From positions 4,774,001 to 4,838,000 of the forward strand of contig NZ_CP108938.1 of the NCBI RefSeq assembly GCF_036347135.1: a DNA stretch of 64,000 nt. The letters run 5' to 3'. The notes under the pieces were generated by a model. That model had not been told where the DNA came from, searched no databases, and worked only from the letters and a program-made list of their open reading frames with translations. Both the position numbers and the translations under genes were made by a program. Origin of the DNA: Streptomyces sp. NBC_00775 (GTDB lineage Bacteria > Actinomycetota > Actinomycetes > Streptomycetales > Streptomycetaceae). Shown piece by piece: positions 7,639-34,667 of this stretch. Each line of letters starts with the position of its first letter. Position 1 is the first letter of the stretch.

Positions 7639-8882
7639 GCGCCGTACTGACAGCCGCCGGGTTCCCCGAGGAACAGGTGCGCCACCGGGCCCGGCACGGC
7701 GCCGCGAGCGTCTTCCCCGCCCTCGACGCGTACGGCAGCAGCCTGCTGGGCGCGATGCCGGCCGGCGCCGACCCCGGCGACCTGCTGGAGCGGGCCCGGA
7801 TCGTGCCTCCGGTGTTCATGCCCGAGCGGCTGAAGAAGCTCATCGACCTGGCGCGTGAACCGCTGTACACGGATGTCGAACTCGACACCGTGGTGGGCGG
7901 GTTCACCTCCCGGCTGCCGCTGTACGTGTCGGCGTTCGGCTCCACCCAGGTCGCCAGCCACGACCTCGGCGAGGCCGCCGGGCGGCAGGCCGCCCGGCTC
8001 GGCATCCCGATGGTGATCGGCGAGAACGTGGTGCCGGTCAACGGCTACCGCGCCGCGTCCGACGCCGAGGCCTCCCCGCTGATCGGCCGGATCGCCGCCT
8101 ACGCCGACGCGGCCGACGACGAGCACGGCGGTGTGGTCGTCCAGCAGTCCACCGAGGACGCGGACGCCGAGGTGTGGAACCTCGTCTACAGCGACCCGGC
8201 GTCCGAACCACTGCTCGCCACCGGCCGGCTCGCCTTCGAGCTGAAGGTCGGCCAGGGCGCCAAGCCGGGCCTCGGCGGCCTCACCGTCCTGGGCCGCGAG
8301 GCCGCGGGGAGGGTCGCCGAACAGTACGCCACCGACCAGGTGTTCGGCGCCGACAGCGACTCCGTCCTGCGGATCAGCAGCCCAGGCACGTTCACCGAGG
8401 AGATCCTGCGTCAGCAGATCCGGCTGATGCGCAACAACTTCCCCCGCGTGAAGGTGTGGGTGAAGCTCCACCCGGGCCGGGACGTGGCGCTCGCGACGGC
8501 CACCGCCTGGGCGGCCGGCGCGGACTCCGTGACGGTGGACGGCGCGGAGGGCGGCACCGCCTGGGCCCCGAACGCCTTCCTCGGCCAGGTGGGTCTGCCG
8601 CTCGGCGACTGCCTGACCCGCATCGGCCGCACCGACCACTGTCTGCTCGCCAGCGGACGCGTCTGGGAGGGCAGCCGGGCCGTCAAGGCCCTCGCGCTCG
8701 GCGCACGCGCCGTCGGGCTCGGCCGGGCCGCTCTGCTGGCCGTCGACGAGGACACCGACCACGGTCTGGTGCGCCTCGTGGAAAGCATCGCCCTGGAACT
8801 ACGGCTGCTGATCAGCTCCGTCGGCAAGTACCACGTGAACGCCCTCGCGGACGAGGACGTGTTGCTGCCCACCAGCCCGTAG
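7635..8882 (+). CDS. Stand-alone FMN glutamate-synthase-like domain protein
   Basis: This 415-residue protein corresponds to the FMN-binding (beta/alpha)8 domain of glutamate synthase, without the glutaminase domain and without the C-terminal beta-helix. Matching features are GQGAKPGLGG, KVWVKLHPG, DSVTVDGAEGGTAWAP, ASGRVWEGSRAVKALALGA and a closing LRLLISSVG. The usual Fe-S cysteine pattern is not evident. The family performs FMN-dependent redox chemistry on imino acids, but stand-alone biosynthetic members are poorly understood. Its ATG overlaps the stop of the AsnRS-like gene, so it probably acts on the same amino acid. The gap to the NRPS gene is about 100 bases. Confidence 0.78.
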   Translation: MSAVLTAAGFPEEQVRHRARHGAASVFPALDAYGSSLLGAMPAGADPGDLLERARIVPPVFMPERLKKLIDLAREPLYTDVELDTVVGGFTSRLPLYVSAFGSTQVASHDLGEAAGRQAARLGIPMVIGENVVPVNGYRAASDAEASPLIGRIAAYADAADDEHGGVVVQQSTEDADAEVWNLVYSDPASEPLLATGRLAFELKVGQGAKPGLGGLTVLGREAAGRVAEQYATDQVFGADSDSVLRISSPGTFTEEILRQQIRLMRNNFPRVKVWVKLHPGRDVALATATAWAAGADSVTVDGAEGGTAWAPNAFLGQVGLPLGDCLTRIGRTDHCLLASGRVWEGSRAVKALALGARAVGLGRAALLAVDEDTDHGLVRLVESIALELRLLISSVGKYHVNALADEDVLLPTSP

Positions 8883-8986
8883 CTCCCTACGACTTCGCAC
8901 CACCCGCGCGTTTCCCCGTCGTGGCTCCGTCGGTCTCCCGGCACGCCGCGAGACCACCAGAACCGAGCTTCCAAGAAGGTGTCGAG

Positions 8987-27432
<18,446 letters not shown>

Positions 27433-27454
27433 CGTCTGGCACCACCGGGCCACC

Positions 27455-27496
27455 AAGGCGCCCGGGTCCACCTCACCAGGGTGGGCCCGGGCGCTT
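27455..27496 (+). terminator. Rho-independent terminator after the NRPS operon
   Basis: AAGGCGCCCGGGTCCACC pairs with GGTGGGCCCGGGCGCTT, giving a long GC-rich stem with a short loop, 22 bases after the NRPS stop codon. The U-run is weak, as is usual in streptomycetes. Confidence 0.75.
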
Positions 27497-27520
27497 CGAC
27501 GTGTGCCCCGCCGGTCCGCC

Positions 27521-27558
27521 TGGGCAATTGCCCGCAGCCTGCCGCTCTTGCCGCCGGG
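27521..27558. promoter_or_regulatory. Putative cluster-specific regulatory motif (copy 2)
   Basis: TGGGCAATTGCCC (containing the palindrome GGGCAATTGCCC at 27522-27533) is followed 17 bases after the motif start by CCTGCCG and then TTGCCGCCGGG. It matches the arrangement at 4524-4563. It lies about 75-110 bases upstream of the kinase gene and probably governs the second biosynthetic operon. Confidence 0.5.
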
Positions 27559-27631
27559 CTACGGGTTCCGGCCTGCATAGCGTGATGTTGTCCGCAGGTC
27601 ACGGCTTCACCGGCAACAGAAGGTCAAGGAC

Positions 27632-28552
27632 ATGATGGTGGATCATTCCGACTGGCGTGTCGGGGTCGCTTCGGCCCCCGTCCATCACGGCGAGATTCTG
27701 CAAGGCGTGTTCACCGGTGAGGGAGGACTCACCAGGGGTCTCGTCACCCTTCCCTGCACCATCCACACGACCAGAGCCACCTTCATCCCCGCCCCCGGTC
27801 CCGAGGTCACCGTCTCACCCGAGTGGAAGGGCAAGGCGCGGCGCGCGGCGGAACTCGCCGTCCGGGCCGTGACGCCGCCGGACGCCGGGCCCTGGGGCGG
27901 CCATCTGGAACTGACCGGCGATGTGCCGCTGTGCCGCGGGTTCGGCTCGTCGACGAGCGATGTGCTGGCCGCGATCTGGGCGGTGAAGGACGCGTTCGTC
28001 AGCCCGTTGCCGCCGCAGGAGGTGGCCCGGCTGGCCGTGCGCGCCGAGACCGCCTCCGACTCCCTGATGTTCGAGGAGTCCACCGTGCTGTTCGCACAGC
28101 GCGAGGGCGCGGTGATCGAGGACTTCGGCTACCGGATGCCGCCGGTCCGGGTGCTGGGCTTCGGCTCCCGCCCCGAGGGCGGCGGGCGGGGCGTGGACAC
28201 GCTGGCGTTCGCGCCGGCGAGCTACGGCCAGGAGGAGATCGACCTCTTCGCCCGGCTGCGGGACATGCTCCGGGAGGCCATCCAGATGAAGGACGTCGCG
28301 CTGCTGGGTTCGGTGGCGACGGCGAGTACGGAGATCAACCAGCGTCATCTGCCGATACCCGGGCTCGACCGGATCCGGGACATCGCCCGGACCTCCGGCG
28401 CGCTGGGCGTGCAGGCGGCGCACAGCGGAGACATCGCGGGCCTCCTCTTCGACCGGGACGACCCGGACGTCGAAGCCCGCGCCGCGCTGGCCCAGCGCCT
28501 CCTGCAAGAGATCGGTATCGACGAGCAGTGGAACTACACGACCGGTGACTGA
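27632..28552 (+). CDS. GHMP-family L-threonine kinase (PduX-like)
   Basis: This 306-residue protein resembles PduX, which phosphorylates L-threonine to O-phospho-L-threonine. The GHMP ATP-binding motif reads PLCRGFGSSTSD near residue 110. It is followed by ARLAVRAETASDSLMFEES, and the N-terminus has SAPVHHGEILQG. It opens the second biosynthetic operon, and AGAAGGTCAAGGA provides the ribosome site for two near-adjacent ATGs. Given the beta-replacement enzyme encoded next, the likely role is to activate the threonine hydroxyl as a phosphate leaving group on the way to 2,3-diaminobutyrate. B12 salvage is the usual role of PduX and is an alternative, especially since the cluster has a B12-dependent mutase. 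Confidence 0.8.
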   Translation: MMVDHSDWRVGVASAPVHHGEILQGVFTGEGGLTRGLVTLPCTIHTTRATFIPAPGPEVTVSPEWKGKARRAAELAVRAVTPPDAGPWGGHLELTGDVPLCRGFGSSTSDVLAAIWAVKDAFVSPLPPQEVARLAVRAETASDSLMFEESTVLFAQREGAVIEDFGYRMPPVRVLGFGSRPEGGGRGVDTLAFAPASYGQEEIDLFARLRDMLREAIQMKDVALLGSVATASTEINQRHLPIPGLDRIRDIARTSGALGVQAAHSGDIAGLLFDRDDPDVEARAALAQRLLQEIGIDEQWNYTTGD

Positions 28553-28564
28553 CGGGTGACTGAC

Positions 28565-29614
28565 ATGACGACGACGACTCTGCCGAAGGCTCACTCCTCG
28601 ATCGTGGAGGCCACCGAGCTCCCACGCATCATCAAGGTGAGCGACAACCTCTACGCGGCGGCCTTCAGCCTGATGAAGCTGCTGCCCGCCCGCCACATCA
28701 TCGACCGCGCCGAGGCCGACGGGCTGCTCTCCCCGGGCACCCCGGTCATCGAGACCTCCTCCGGGACGTTCGCCCTGGGCCTGGCCATGGTCTGCGGGCT
28801 GCGCGGCTATCCGCTGACCATCGTCGGCGACTCGGCCATCGACCGGGATCTGCGCACCCGCCTCGAAATGCTCGGCACGACGGTGGAGATCGTCGAGCAC
28901 ACCGGCCAGCCCGGCGGCATCCAGGGCGCACGCCTGGCCCGGGTGGAGGAGCTGCGCCGCCTCCAGCCCGACGCCTTCGTCCCCGGCCAGTACGACAACC
29001 CCGACAACCCGGGCGCGTACAGCATCGTCGCCGACCTGATCGGCGACACCGTCGGCTCCGTCGACTGCCTGGTGGGCCCGGTGGGTTCGGGCGGTTCGAC
29101 GGGCGGGCTCGCCGCGTCGCTGCGGCCCGGAAACCCGGCGCTGCACCTGGTCGGCGTGGACACGCACGGCAGCATCATCTTCGGCACCCCCGACGGGCCC
29201 CGCACGCTGCGCGGACTCGGCAGCAGCATCCACCCGGGCAACGTCAAGCACGCGGCGTACGACGAGGTCCACTGGGTGACGGCCCCCGAGGCGTTCCACG
29301 CGACCCACGAGCTCTACCGCGCGCACGGCCTGTTCATGGGACCGACCAGCGGGGCCTCCTTCCAGGTGGCGTCCTGGTGGGCGGAGCACAACCCAGGGAG
29401 CACCGTGGTGATGGTGCTGCCGGACGAGGGCTACCGCTACCAGTCCACGGTCTACAACGATGCCTGGCTGCGCGCCCAGGGCATCGTCCCGGCGCCCGCC
29501 CCGGGCGGCCCGGTCACCGTCGAGCACCCGCTCGACGCGACCGCAGCCTGGTCCCGGCTGCTGTGGGCGCGCCGCGGCTTCGACGACGTGGTCATGCCGG
29601 AGGTCGACTCATGA
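28565..29614 (+). CDS. PLP-dependent cysteine-synthase/SbnA-like beta-replacement enzyme
   Basis: This 349-residue fold-type II PLP enzyme has a likely Schiff-base lysine in SLMKLLPARH (Lys38), a substrate loop ETSSGTFALG and the PLP phosphate loop GPVGSGGSTGG. Relatives such as SbnA replace the phosphate of O-phosphoserine with an amino-acid nitrogen. Here the substrate is probably O-phosphothreonine, with an amino acid such as aspartate as nucleophile, since a lyase of the argininosuccinate type follows. A GTG at 28556 is an alternative start. Cysteine-synthase homologues also occur in the friulimicin 2,3-diaminobutyrate gene set. The next gene overlaps by ATGA. Confidence 0.8.
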   Translation: MTTTTLPKAHSSIVEATELPRIIKVSDNLYAAAFSLMKLLPARHIIDRAEADGLLSPGTPVIETSSGTFALGLAMVCGLRGYPLTIVGDSAIDRDLRTRLEMLGTTVEIVEHTGQPGGIQGARLARVEELRRLQPDAFVPGQYDNPDNPGAYSIVADLIGDTVGSVDCLVGPVGSGGSTGGLAASLRPGNPALHLVGVDTHGSIIFGTPDGPRTLRGLGSSIHPGNVKHAAYDEVHWVTAPEAFHATHELYRAHGLFMGPTSGASFQVASWWAEHNPGSTVVMVLPDEGYRYQSTVYNDAWLRAQGIVPAPAPGGPVTVEHPLDATAAWSRLLWARRGFDDVVMPEVDS

Positions 29615-30873
29615 GCGGGCGGCTACTGCTCCTGATCGAGAGCAACACCACCGGAACGGGGCGGCTGTTCGCGCGCCGCGCGGCCCAGCGCGGAGTGGAG
29701 CCGGTCCTGCTGTGCGCGGACCCGGGCCGCTATCCGTACGCCGCCGAGGACGGGCTGCGGACCGTCACCGTGGACACCGCGGACGAGGCCGCGCTGTGGA
29801 TGGCGGTCTCCGAACTGGCCGGCGAGGCGCCCATCGCTGGTGTGCTGACCAGCTCCGAGTACTACGTCCCCACCGCGGCCGCGGTCGCCGCGCGGCTCGG
29901 TCTGCCGGGCCCCGAGGCCGAGGCCGTACGGGCCTGCCGCGACAAGTCCGAGCAGCGGCGGATCCTCGCCGGGGCGGGCGTCGGGGTGCCGGGCTTCGCC
30001 GTCGTCGACGAGGTCGTCGGCGCCGTGGCCGCCGCGGAGGCGTGCCGACTTCCGGTGGTGGTGAAGCCGGTGCAGGGCTCCGGGAGCCTCGGCGTGCGGC
30101 TGTGCGCGGACGCCGGCGAGGTGGCCGAGCACGCCCGGACGCTGCTGGCGGCCACCGTCAACGAGCGGGGGGTCGCGGCACCGCGCCGGATCCTGGTCGA
30201 GGAGTACCTGAGCGGACCGGAGTTCTCCGTCGAGGTGTTCGGCACCCAGGCGGTGGTGACGGTCGCCAAGCACGTCGGTCCGCTCCCCGTCTTCGTGGAG
30301 GTCGGCCACGACGTCCCGGCGTCCCTGCCGGCCGAGGCGGAACGCGCGCTGCGGGAGACCGCGGTGCGCGCCGTGGAGGCGCTCGGGCTCGGCTGGGGCG
30401 CGGCCCATGTGGAGATGCGCCTGGAGAGCACCGGCGCCAAGGTCATCGAGGTCAACCCGCGGCTCGCCGGCGGCATGATCCCCGAACTCGTGCGCAGGGC
30501 CTGCGGTATCGACCTGGTCCTCGCCCAGGTCCTGTCCGCGCTCGGCGAGACTCCCGAACTGGAGCGCGGCGTCTACGCCCGCGCCTCGATCCGCTTCCTG
30601 ACCGCCGAGCGCGACGGCATCCTCACCCACGCCGGCGCGCTCGACGAGACCGTCGCCCGCGCCCGCGCCGTCCCGAACGTCGTGGACGCCGTCGTCTACC
30701 GCGTCCCGGGCGAACCCGTGGGCCCCGCCGAGGACTTCCGCGGCCGCATCGGCCACACCATCGCCGTCGCCGACCACCCCGCCCCGGCCGCCGAGGCCGC
30801 CGACCGGGGAGCCGCCCTGCTCGCCGAGGCCGTGTCGTACACACACCTGACCGCGACGGAGGCCCTCGCATGA
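29611..30873 (+). CDS. ATP-grasp carboxylate-amine ligase
   Basis: A 420-residue ATP-grasp protein: N-terminal Rossmann-like part (LLLLIESNTTGTG), central ATP-grasp with VVVKPVQGSGSLGV and EEYLSGPEFSVEVF, and the metal-binding end AHVEMRLESTGAKVIEVNPRLAGG. Enzymes of this type join a carboxylate to an amine through an acyl phosphate. It lies between the beta-replacement enzyme and the lyase in an overlapping operon, so it probably takes part in making the diamino acid or in protecting an intermediate. It could instead add an amino acid to the finished peptide. The exact substrate cannot be read from the sequence. Confidence 0.82.
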   Translation: MSGRLLLLIESNTTGTGRLFARRAAQRGVEPVLLCADPGRYPYAAEDGLRTVTVDTADEAALWMAVSELAGEAPIAGVLTSSEYYVPTAAAVAARLGLPGPEAEAVRACRDKSEQRRILAGAGVGVPGFAVVDEVVGAVAAAEACRLPVVVKPVQGSGSLGVRLCADAGEVAEHARTLLAATVNERGVAAPRRILVEEYLSGPEFSVEVFGTQAVVTVAKHVGPLPVFVEVGHDVPASLPAEAERALRETAVRAVEALGLGWGAAHVEMRLESTGAKVIEVNPRLAGGMIPELVRRACGIDLVLAQVLSALGETPELERGVYARASIRFLTAERDGILTHAGALDETVARARAVPNVVDAVVYRVPGEPVGPAEDFRGRIGHTIAVADHPAPAAEAADRGAALLAEAVSYTHLTATEALA

Positions 30874-32324
30874 GCACCGCGACAGCATCCGGTGTCGACA
30901 CCGGGCGGCTCAAGGCAGCCCTCGACGCCGAGGCGCACCGCATCGTCTACGCCTCGTACCTGCCGGACGACGCGGCGGACGACGGGCTCGGTGCGGAGCT
31001 GCGGTGCATCAGCGAGGTGGACCGTGCGCATCTGGTCATGCTGACCGAGCGCGGCATCGTGGACGCCGCCCGTGCCGGGCAACTGCTGCGGGCGATCGAG
31101 GAGTTGCGCGAGCAGAACTTCGGGCCGGTGCGCGGCAGGCCGATGCCGCGCGGCGTGTACCTGGCGTACGAGGGCCACCTCATCGAGCAGTTGGGCGACG
31201 AGACCGGCGGCATCCTGCACACCGGCCGCTCCCGCAACGACCTCAACGCCACCACCACCCGGCTGAAGGTCCGCACCCCCTATCTGGCGCTGCTGGACGC
31301 GGTGGACACCCTCGCCGCGGTGCTCCTGGCGAAGGCCGAGGAGTACGCGGACGTGACGATGCCGGCGTACACGCACGGCCAGCCCGCCGTGCCGATCACC
31401 TACGGGCACTACCTGGCGGGTGTCGCCGGCGCGGTACTGCGCGCGTACGGCGGACTCCTCGACGCGGGCCGGCAGATCGACGTCAACCCGCTCGGCGCGG
31501 GCGCCATCGGCGGCACCTCCGTGCCGATCGACCCCGCCCGCACGGCGGAACTCCTCGGCTTCACCTCGGCCGCGCCCAACTCGGTGGACGCCGTGGCCTC
31601 CCGGGACTTCGTCCTCCAGCTGCTGTCCGCGTCCGCCGTGCTCGGCGTCGCGCTCGCCCGTATCGCGCGCGATCTGAGCACCTGGACGTCGGAGGAGTCC
31701 GGGCTGCTGCGGGTGGGCGACACGCTGGTGGGTTCGAGCTCGATGATGCCGCAGAAGCGCAACCCGTTCCTGCTGGAGCACATCCAGGGCCGGTCCACCG
31801 CGAGCCTGGGCGCGTTCATGAGCGCGGCCTCCGCGATGACGACCGGCGGCTACACCAACGCCATCGCGGTCGGCACCGAGGCCGTACGCCACCTCTGGCC
31901 GGGCCTGAGCGACACCACCGACGCGGTCACGCTGCTGCGCCTGGTCGTGGCGGGCACGGAACCGGAGCGGGAGCGGATGGAGCAGCGGGCCGTGGACGGG
32001 TTCACCTCGGCGACGTACCTGGCGGAACGCCTGGTCCTGGAGGGCACGCCGTTCCGGGCGGCGCACCACCAGGTGGGCGAGACCGTCCTCGCGGCGCTGG
32101 ACTCCGGCCGGTCGCTCGCGGACACTTCCGACTTCGCGGGCGATCTCGCCCCGGACCGGGTCGCCCGGGACTGCGCCCACGGTGGCGGACCGGGCAGCGA
32201 TGGGCTACCGCCCCTCACCACGCAACTCGGTGTGCTTCACACTGAGTTGGTCGCCCGGCGGATCCGCTGGTCGGGCGCCGAATCGCTTCTCACCGAAGCC
32301 GTTCAGAAGGCGGTACTTACATGA
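30870..32324 (+). CDS. Argininosuccinate lyase-family enzyme
   Basis: This 484-residue protein has the fumarase/aspartase superfamily signature GSSSMMPQKRNP, the substrate motif HTGRSRND and the catalytic THGQPAVPITYGHYL. The family eliminates fumarate from an N-substituted aspartate. In this operon it could release 2,3-diaminobutyrate from an aspartate adduct made by the PLP enzyme, as proposed for the DabA-type enzyme of friulimicin. A housekeeping arginine role is less likely because no arg genes are nearby. The ATG overlaps the ATP-grasp stop, and its own stop overlaps the exporter start. Confidence 0.82.
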   Translation: MSTATASGVDTGRLKAALDAEAHRIVYASYLPDDAADDGLGAELRCISEVDRAHLVMLTERGIVDAARAGQLLRAIEELREQNFGPVRGRPMPRGVYLAYEGHLIEQLGDETGGILHTGRSRNDLNATTTRLKVRTPYLALLDAVDTLAAVLLAKAEEYADVTMPAYTHGQPAVPITYGHYLAGVAGAVLRAYGGLLDAGRQIDVNPLGAGAIGGTSVPIDPARTAELLGFTSAAPNSVDAVASRDFVLQLLSASAVLGVALARIARDLSTWTSEESGLLRVGDTLVGSSSMMPQKRNPFLLEHIQGRSTASLGAFMSAASAMTTGGYTNAIAVGTEAVRHLWPGLSDTTDAVTLLRLVVAGTEPERERMEQRAVDGFTSATYLAERLVLEGTPFRAAHHQVGETVLAALDSGRSLADTSDFAGDLAPDRVARDCAHGGGPGSDGLPPLTTQLGVLHTELVARRIRWSGAESLLTEAVQKAVLT

Positions 32325-33646
32325 CTGCCCCGACGCTCGAACCACCCCCGGAGATCACCGTGAAACCCAAACGCGGCGGACTGCTGCACCAGCGCGACTT
32401 CCGCCTGCTGTGGCTGGGCGAGACAACCAACCGTGTCGGCATCAACATCACCACCGTCGCGATGCCGCTGGTCGCGGTGGTGACGCTCAACGCCAGCACG
32501 TTCGCCGTGAGTGTGCTGGCCGCCGCGCCCTGGCTGCCCTGGCTGCTGATCGGCCTGCCGGCCGGCGCCTGGGTGGACCGCATGCGGCGCAGACCCCTCA
32601 TGCTGGCCTGCAACGTGGGCTCGCTGCTCCTCCTGGCCAGCGTGCCCATAGCCGCCTGGCTCGACGTCCTCACCATGACCCAGATGCTGATCGTCGCCCT
32701 GCTCAACGGCCTGGCGGCGGTGTTCTTCGGCATCTCCTACAAGGTGTACGTGCCCTCGATAGTCGAGCGGAAGGACCTCCAGGAGGCCAACGCCAAGCTT
32801 CAGGGCAGCGAGTCGGTGGCGCAGGTCGCGGGCCTGGGCGGCGGCGGCCTCCTCGCCGGGGCCTTCGGCGCCGCCTCCGGACTGCTGGTCAACGCGCTGA
32901 CGTTCCTCTTCTCGGCCCTGTGCCTGTCCCGCATCCGCGCCGAGGAACCCCGACCCGAACAGCCCAAGGAGCGCACCCCGCTGCGCCAGGACATCAAGGA
33001 GGGCCTCCAGTACACGGTGAAGGACCCCTACCTGCGCATCCTGACGGGGTACGGCACCGTCACCAACCTGCTCCTGACGGCGTACCAGGCCATCCTGCCG
33101 GTCTTCATGATCCGGCAGCTGATGGTCGCGGAAGGCGCGGTCGGCTGGCTGCTGGCCTCCAGCAGCATCGGCGGACTCCTGGGCGCCACCCTGGCGAAGC
33201 GCATCGCCGACCGGCACGGAACCGCGCGCGGACTGCAGCTCGCCACGCTGTTCACCGCTCCCTTCGGCCTGCTCATTCCCATGGCGGGGGAGGGCTGGCA
33301 GCTGGTGACCCTGGCGATTGGCAGCGCACTCCTCGCCCTGGGCGTGGTACTGGCCAACGTGATCCAGGGAGCCTTCCGGCAGCGCTACTGCCCGCCGCAG
33401 CTCCTCGGCCGTGTCACTTCCTGCATATCGGTGGCCAACTTCGGTGCCATCCCCTTCGGTTCACTGCTCGGCGGCGCACTCGGCACGGCGCTCGGCCTCA
33501 GGCCGACGCTGTGGATGCTGACCGCCGGCCTGGCGGTGACCCCCCTGATTCTCCTGATCGGGCCGATGCGCGGCAGGCGCGACCTGCCTTCCGCACCCGA
33601 CCCGTCGGGCGGACGCGACCTGACGGTCGAGCCCAGCGCAGCATGA
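32321..33646 (+). CDS. MFS transporter (DHA3/EntS-like), probable peptide exporter
   Basis: A 441-residue membrane protein with about twelve hydrophobic segments. Typical MFS features are DFRLLWLGETTNRVG before helix 1, the loop GAWVDRMRRRPLM between helices 2 and 3, and RIADRHGTARG in the second half. This subgroup includes enterobactin and other small-molecule exporters. It is the last gene of the overlapping diaminobutyrate operon and most likely exports the NRPS product or gives self-protection. Confidence 0.85.
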   Translation: MTAPTLEPPPEITVKPKRGGLLHQRDFRLLWLGETTNRVGINITTVAMPLVAVVTLNASTFAVSVLAAAPWLPWLLIGLPAGAWVDRMRRRPLMLACNVGSLLLLASVPIAAWLDVLTMTQMLIVALLNGLAAVFFGISYKVYVPSIVERKDLQEANAKLQGSESVAQVAGLGGGGLLAGAFGAASGLLVNALTFLFSALCLSRIRAEEPRPEQPKERTPLRQDIKEGLQYTVKDPYLRILTGYGTVTNLLLTAYQAILPVFMIRQLMVAEGAVGWLLASSSIGGLLGATLAKRIADRHGTARGLQLATLFTAPFGLLIPMAGEGWQLVTLAIGSALLALGVVLANVIQGAFRQRYCPPQLLGRVTSCISVANFGAIPFGSLLGGALGTALGLRPTLWMLTAGLAVTPLILLIGPMRGRRDLPSAPDPSGGRDLTVEPSAA

Positions 33647-33689
33647 GGCCCGACCGGCTTGTCACCTGAGTAAGAACAGGAGAGACCCC

Positions 33690-34520
33690 GTGGAAACAAC
33701 CCTGCCGTGGGTCGTTCGTGAGCTGCCACCCCCTGGCTCACTGGACCTCTGGCTCCTGAGGGTCTCGGATGTCCCCGCCGGCATCCTGGACGAGGCGGTG
33801 CTCGACGCGACCGAGCGTCAGCGCGCCGCCGCCCTCATGCACGCGGCCGACCGAACCCGGTTCACGGCCGCGCATGTCGCACTACGTCGGCTGCTCGGAA
33901 CGTATTTGGGTCTGCGTCCCGAGGAGATCCACTTCGGCCGGGACACCTGTCCCTGCTGCGGCGGACCGCACGGCCGCCCGACCGTTCTCGGCGCGGGCCG
34001 CGAGTTGTTCTTCTCGCTGTCCCACCGGGGCGACCTGGCGCTCGTCGGTACGGCCGTCGCTCCGATCGGAGTCGACGTGGACCTGGTGTCGGACCAGACG
34101 GCCACCGCCGAACTGGCCTCGATGCTGCACGTGGATGAACAGGCGGAACTGGACGCGCTGGCACCTGAGTTGCGCCCGCGTGCCCTGGCCCGCCTGTGGA
34201 CCCGCAAAGAGGCTTACCTCAAGGGCCTCGGCTCGGGTCTGGGCCGCGACCCCTCGCTCGACTATGTCGGCACGGGGGGCCCGCAGGGCCCGTATCCGCC
34301 ATCCGGCTGGACCCTGCTGGACGTTCCGGTGGACCGGGGCTACGCGGCGGCGGTGGCGGTGCGCGGTGAACTGAACGTCACCGCTCCCACCATCAGCAGG
34401 CTCTCCGTCCTGGACGTCGTGGAGTACACGACCGAACTCTCCGGTCTGGAGCTGCCCTCCGGTCCGGACGTCGTACGAAAGCCGCACGACGCCCTGCAGA
34501 CGGCGAGGACCCCGCCCTGA
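33690..34520 (+). CDS. Sfp-type 4'-phosphopantetheinyl transferase
   Basis: This 276-residue protein has the Sfp-family signatures GVDVDLV (Mg/CoA binding) and WTRKEAYLKGLGSGL, plus FSLSHRGDLALVG. It carries CPCCGGPHGRP before the core, as in other streptomycete members. It converts apo carrier domains to holo form by adding the phosphopantetheine arm, here for the six T domains. The GTG start is supported by AGGAG upstream. It stands 43 bases after the exporter gene and probably ends that operon. Confidence 0.92.
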   Translation: METTLPWVVRELPPPGSLDLWLLRVSDVPAGILDEAVLDATERQRAAALMHAADRTRFTAAHVALRRLLGTYLGLRPEEIHFGRDTCPCCGGPHGRPTVLGAGRELFFSLSHRGDLALVGTAVAPIGVDVDLVSDQTATAELASMLHVDEQAELDALAPELRPRALARLWTRKEAYLKGLGSGLGRDPSLDYVGTGGPQGPYPPSGWTLLDVPVDRGYAAAVAVRGELNVTAPTISRLSVLDVVEYTTELSGLELPSGPDVVRKPHDALQTARTPP

Positions 34521-34667
34521 TCCACCCCGGGGCCGACCGGGTGCACCGACTTGGTGATCACCCGGCCGGCCGAGGGCACGCGCCACTCGGCCGCCGCCGC
34601 GCGGCCACTGATCACGAGGACGTTTCCCGCACATCCCCAACACCCCTACATCCCTTGGGAACTGACG

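Noticed and set aside
30870..32324. Housekeeping argH together with argF (2728-3657)
   Set aside because: The two genes are 28 kb apart in different operons, the transferase lacks the HCLP motif and no other arg gene is present; biosynthetic roles fit better.
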